64,000 nt of DNA from assembly GCA_007922195.1 (NCBI GenBank), contig ML682007.1, positions 15,616,954-15,680,953 of the forward strand, given 5' to 3'. Shown in pieces: positions 60,669 to 64,000 of the stretch; the first letter of the stretch is position 1; each line of letters begins with the position of its first letter. Made by a program: the position numbers and the translations under genes. The notes beneath the pieces are model-generated. The model saw only the letters and a list, made by a program, of their open reading frames with translations, was not told where the DNA came from and did not search any database. The stretch is from Podocnemis expansa (Eukaryota > Chordata > Testudines > Podocnemididae).

Positions 60669-61582
60669 GTAAATGAAAATCTCTCATGTCACTAACTGCA
60701 CAGCAAACAATGTGCAGGCTCAACAAACAAGAGGCTGAAATGTAAATATCAGGTGGAAACAGTTTTCACTATGCAGATAGCAACTTGAAAAGCCGACACT
60801 CAAATTAGGATTAAACAGTTCTTTTAAGCTTTTAAAGATTTATATCTACAATGGTTTAAAATCTCTTACAAAGCTTAGTGGAGCTGAGATCCTCTGTTAA
60901 ATACTATAAGAAGATGATAAAGGTAAAAGACTCCTTTTAAAAATTACATGTTAAAAAAATGGGAGAGTGAGGAGATGAAATGCCTGTACTAGCGACGCCT
61001 ACAAAACAATATGTCACCCATGAAGTCAGGGACTTCTTTCCCCCTTTGTAAATTTAAAGCTCTGCCTCTTGAGTCACAGGTGCCACCGTGACTCATAAAA
61101 GGGGAGACTAAATGATCAGAATGACTGCACTGTTTTAGTAAACTGCAGAGGCAGAGACTTAAAAGAAAGAGGTTTTCTTAAAAAATAAAAGACATTCTAG
61201 TTTGGAAAGTCTGGCGTGGGACATGCATTCCTTGGGCAATTAACTAAGCCACAGTTTATTTGCAGAAATGCGTGTACCACACAAACATGCATGTGTGGAC
61301 ATGCACACACATACACACTTCATCACGGGTGACTTCGGGGTGGGGTTAGACCCTGGACTGAAGGACCTGCAAAGTCAGGCCTCAAGTTATCATGTTTAAT
61401 GAGGAATTAAAGCCCAGCTAGGTTAATGAAAACACTGCAATTCCTTAGGGATCTTAGCAGTGGCAGTTGTTTTTGTGGGTTTCTTTATTGTCTCTTTACT
61501 TGAATGTCAAATCTAAGCTTTGTTCTTTTTATTTCAATATCTCTGTTACCTTTCCAGAAGTCTAGGAACCTCCTGGCATCTA

Positions 61583-61816
61583 GGGCTACATCTACATGGG
61601 GGTAAAAAAAAGACATGGCTAGCTGTGTAGATGCTCAGACTCCAGCTGGAACCCAGGCTCTGAGGGGAAAAGTCTCAGATCCCAGGTTCCAGCCCAAGCC
61701 CAAACATCTACATGGCAATGTTTAATATTGCAGCCTGAGCCCTGCATGCTCAAGTCAGCTGAGCCAGGCCAGCTGCAGCCATGCTGTGGGTATTTTGTCC
61801 CTGTTTGGACATACCC
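61583..61816. mobile_element. MITE, 234 bp (GGGCTACATCTACA / GGACATACCC ends)
   Basis: Left GGGCTACATCTACATGG and right GTTTGGACATACCC are degraded inverted repeats of the GGGTATGTCTACACT type, with TA on both outer sides. The interior has paired GGAACCCAGGCTC and GATCCCAGGTTCC, a further inverted repeat. Confidence 0.55.
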
Positions 61817-61915
61817 TAAAGCACTCGATTAGAAATCCAAAAATGTACAATACAATATCTTAATTCTTTAGTATTCTCCTAAAGGCAAACACATGAGAAG
61901 CTTGTTGACACAAGA

Positions 61916-62029
61916 TCCAAAGGGGTAGCCGTGGGCATCTGATGAAGTGGAATTTTCTCCCATGAAAGCTCATCCAAAAAATAAATTTGTTAGTCTTTAA
62001 GTGACACGGGACCCCTTGTTTGTTTGTCC
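61916..62029 (+). mobile_element. tRNA-headed SINE, 114 bp, head joined to inverted body, 8-bp target duplication
   Basis: The head CAAAGGGGTAGCCGTG is followed at once by the reverse complement of the body (CATCTGATGAAGTGG, then TTTGTTAGTCTTTAAGTG, then CTTGTTTGTTTGT). ACACAAGA flanks it at 61908-61915 and 62030-62037. It looks like the palindromic form with the sense arm deleted. Confidence 0.75.
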
Positions 62030-62273
62030 ACACAAGACATTCTACTTGCTTGTGTTACAACACCCTGACAAGATCATTTTACAGTCTCCTGCTGCCACCC
62101 CCCACAACCCTAAAATGCTGACAAGAAAAGATGGATGTTGCAGCAAGCCTGGCTTGAAAAGTCACCCAACCAAAGTTATTTGGTAGATTGCAGGAAGTGT
62201 CAAGGCTATTTCCACTATGGAATCATGGGCTCTGTGAAAATGACTTCATGTGTAGCAATTCTCAGTCATAAAG

Positions 62274-62518
62274 ACAAGTTTCAAAGGGGTAGCTGAGTTA
62301 ATCTAGTTCAGCAAAACAAAGAATCCTTTAAAGACTAACAAATCTATTTATTGCATGAGTTTTCATGTTTAGAATTCCACTTCATCAGACATTTGAAGAT
62401 GGAGAACTACTGATGGATGGGAGGAAAATCTTCACTACATGTCTTTCCCTCCCATTCATCTGTAGTTCTCCATCTTCAAGTTAGTCTTTAAAAGTGCTAC
62501 TAGACTCCTTGTTTGTTT
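62274..62518 (+). mobile_element. Palindromic tRNA-headed SINE, 245 bp, with 11-bp target duplication and an inner hairpin
   Basis: Head TTTCAAAGGGGTAGCTGAG, sense body, an extra 83-nt hairpin, then antisense body ending CTTGTTTGTTTC. The inner hairpin arms 62395-62424 and 62448-62477 match at 28 of 30 positions. Flanks CAGTCATAAAG (62263-62273) and CAGCCATAAAG (62519-62529) agree at 10 of 11. Confidence 0.85.
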
Positions 62519-63109
62519 CAGCCATAAAGTTCCACAATTTACATAGGCATATCTCTTTGTCAGCCAAAGAAATGCAACCAACTATATGTACAACTCTAGC
62601 ACCAGAGCAGTACACAATCAGCACCCAACCCTAAGACATCAAACATCCTTCTTTCCCATTGTAATCTATGGAATTGTGGGTGCACACCTCAGAGGATTGG
62701 CTCTTATTTAAAACAAGAGATGAGTAGAAATACTTGATCTGATTGAGATTGCAGGGGAATTTAACTAAGCAGAATGAGGTTTTCCAAACTTGAATTTCAT
62801 CATCATCAATGGTGGGCGGTGTTTGTTGTTTTAACTACCCTACTTAAGCACACTGTCACTCTAAGGACTTGTCTGCTTGGCATGTTAGTGCCCAGCAAGT
62901 CAGGGTGTGTATCTACAGTGCGTGCACTAACTCGCCATGTGGACAATGTTACTGCATGCTACAAAGTGGAATAGTGTGCCTTGACATACTCCCCTTTGGT
63001 TTACTCCTGTCTAAATCAGGAATTCGAAAGAGGAGTACATTAAAGTGCACAATGGAACTCATGTGTGGTAGCAGTGTCCACTTGCCACACCCAGACTTGA
63101 AAAGTAGAG

Positions 63110-63509
63110 CACTGGTTCTCAAACTTATTGACTGGGCTCCCCTTCTTTGGGTCTATAGTTATTTACATCCCTTGTCCCCACCAGTACATATAGCACTGTC
63201 CAGCTCTGAAGGCAAAGTGGAGAGCAGAGATTGCTGGCCAGGCACCTGGCTCTGAAGGCAGCACAGAAGTAAGGCTGGCACAGACTTAGCGATCCATTGC
63301 CACCCTCACTTCTGATTGCTGCTGCCACCCCAGGGTGACAGCTGGAGTGATACCACCAGGTGAGGGACTGGGGGGGGGGCAGGGAGAGTGCCCAGGCTCA
63401 GATAGCAGGACTCCAACTGTGAGCCCCAGGAGGGGGGTCCATGTGTTCCCTTCATCTCCATCTTCTGGGTATGCATGGCTCTCCTGCATGAGCCCCAGTC
63501 ACACCGCTT

Positions 63510-63548
<39 letters not shown>

Positions 63549-63622
63549 CATACAGTCCATGCTTCCCTAAACATATGTCCACACCTCCCTCAGGGACTCA
63601 CCCCATAGTTTGAGAACCACTG
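63110..63622. mobile_element. hAT-like non-autonomous element, 513 bp (CACTGGTTCTCAAAC ends)
   Basis: Ends CACTGGTTCTCAAACTTATTG and AGTTTGAGAACCACTG are clear inverted repeats. A flanking duplication is not convincing. The interior includes a 37-A run and G-rich text that opens incidental frames on both strands. Confidence 0.7.
63511..63547 (+). repeat. (A)37 homopolymer
   Basis: Uninterrupted A run within the hAT-like element; its length is probably unstable. Confidence 0.95.
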
Positions 63623-64000
63623 GTGCGAAGCAGTACATGAGTTGGAGAAAGCAAAAAACCATGTGACCTACCAGTCAGACACTAGTAAGGATGGAAACTA
63701 TGGTGGAAGCCGACGTAGTGTTAACGGAAACTTGTCGTTATTTGATGTTCTAATATCGCAATACTGAATTAAATAGGAGTTGTGCCACTGACTTCAGTAG
63801 GTACTGGGTCAGGCGACAAATGAGCTCTGCTATAATGGTATAGTAAAAAACATCTTTCAGGCAGTCCATAAAGGTGGCACTAGAGACTTTACTAATGCTA
63901 AACCCATTGCATGCTGAAAGATAGGCTTAACCTATCAACCTCAATACAGCTTAGTGAGACTCGTTTTGTCTCTTGATTACACATGATGCCCACATGCATT

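Larger units (their letters stand above)
26431..64000 (+). other. SH3RF2: SH3RF2 gene, 5' portion (runs off the right edge)
   Basis: Four exons on the plus strand join in frame into 358 codons. The predicted protein matches SH3RF2 (also POSHER, HEPP1, PPP1R39), a RING-type E3 ubiquitin ligase and SH3 scaffold of the POSH family. Known family roles are promoting turnover of the paralogue POSH/SH3RF1, damping JNK-pathway apoptosis signalling, and binding PAK4 and protein phosphatase 1. Seen here in order are the RING finger (residues 12-52), SH3-1 (about 128-187), SH3-2 (about 191-249) and a Ser/Pro/basic linker with the conserved SITTALNTLNRMVHSP block. All four visible exon ends are phase 0. 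The human protein is about 730 residues, so roughly half is missing because the window ends in intron 4. I choose SH3RF2 over SH3RF1 from the MDDL start, the CGQN/RIHM-type text after the RING and the sequence of the second SH3. No disabling change is seen. The promoter and any non-coding first exon were not identified. Confidence 0.95.
60669..64000 (+). other. SH3RF2 intron 4, left part, cut by window edge
   Basis: Starts with donor GTAAAT. It holds one MITE, two palindromic SINEs and a 513-bp hAT-like element, listed separately. No further coding exon was found before the edge. Confidence 0.7.

Overview
This is vertebrate nuclear DNA, most likely from a cryptodiran turtle. It is AT-rich, has very low gene density, and is full of decayed transposons. 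The turtle assignment is an inference from repeat content: CR1 LINE fragments in the reptile/bird style, tRNA-headed SINEs resembling the turtle Cry family, several hAT-like short elements with 8-bp target duplications, and foldback MITEs whose ends resemble GGGTATGTCTACACT. Nothing prokaryotic, viral or CRISPR-like is present.

The only protein-coding gene I can support is the 5' part of SH3RF2 (POSHER/HEPP1), on the plus strand. Four coding exons are visible: 26454-26834, 54864-55133, 57758-57853 and 60342-60668. They join in frame with canonical GT/AG splice sites, all in phase 0, and encode the first 358 residues: a complete C3HC4 RING finger, SH3 domain 1, SH3 domain 2, and the start of the long linker. 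The remaining SH3 domain and C-terminus must lie beyond the right edge. Intron 1 is about 28 kb, introns 2 and 3 about 2.5 kb each, and intron 4 runs off the window.

Layout: 1-26.3 kb is intergenic or upstream non-coding DNA. It holds CR1 pieces (1-125 and a cluster at 18.3-20.1 kb), foldback MITEs (0.2, 5.2 and 8.1 kb), a 461-bp hAT-like element (9.8 kb), a palindromic SINE (17.9 kb), an unclassified inverted-repeat element (23.5 kb), simple repeats and a 10-N assembly gap at 8602. From 26.8 to 54.9 kb is intron 1, where at least ten hAT-type non-autonomous elements, two palindromic SINEs and one large foldback MITE sit. From 55.1 to 64 kb the later introns carry MIR-like fragments, two more palindromic SINEs and a 513-bp hAT-like element.

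The most interesting non-gene signal is that all five tRNA-headed SINEs share one unusual design: a head plus body, followed by a reverse-complement copy of the body without the head, the whole flanked by a single short target-site duplication. This looks like a foldback SINE subfamily that moves as a unit, rather than independent chance inversions. A second pattern is a set of MITEs sharing terminal repeats but filled with different TCGA-centred palindromes.
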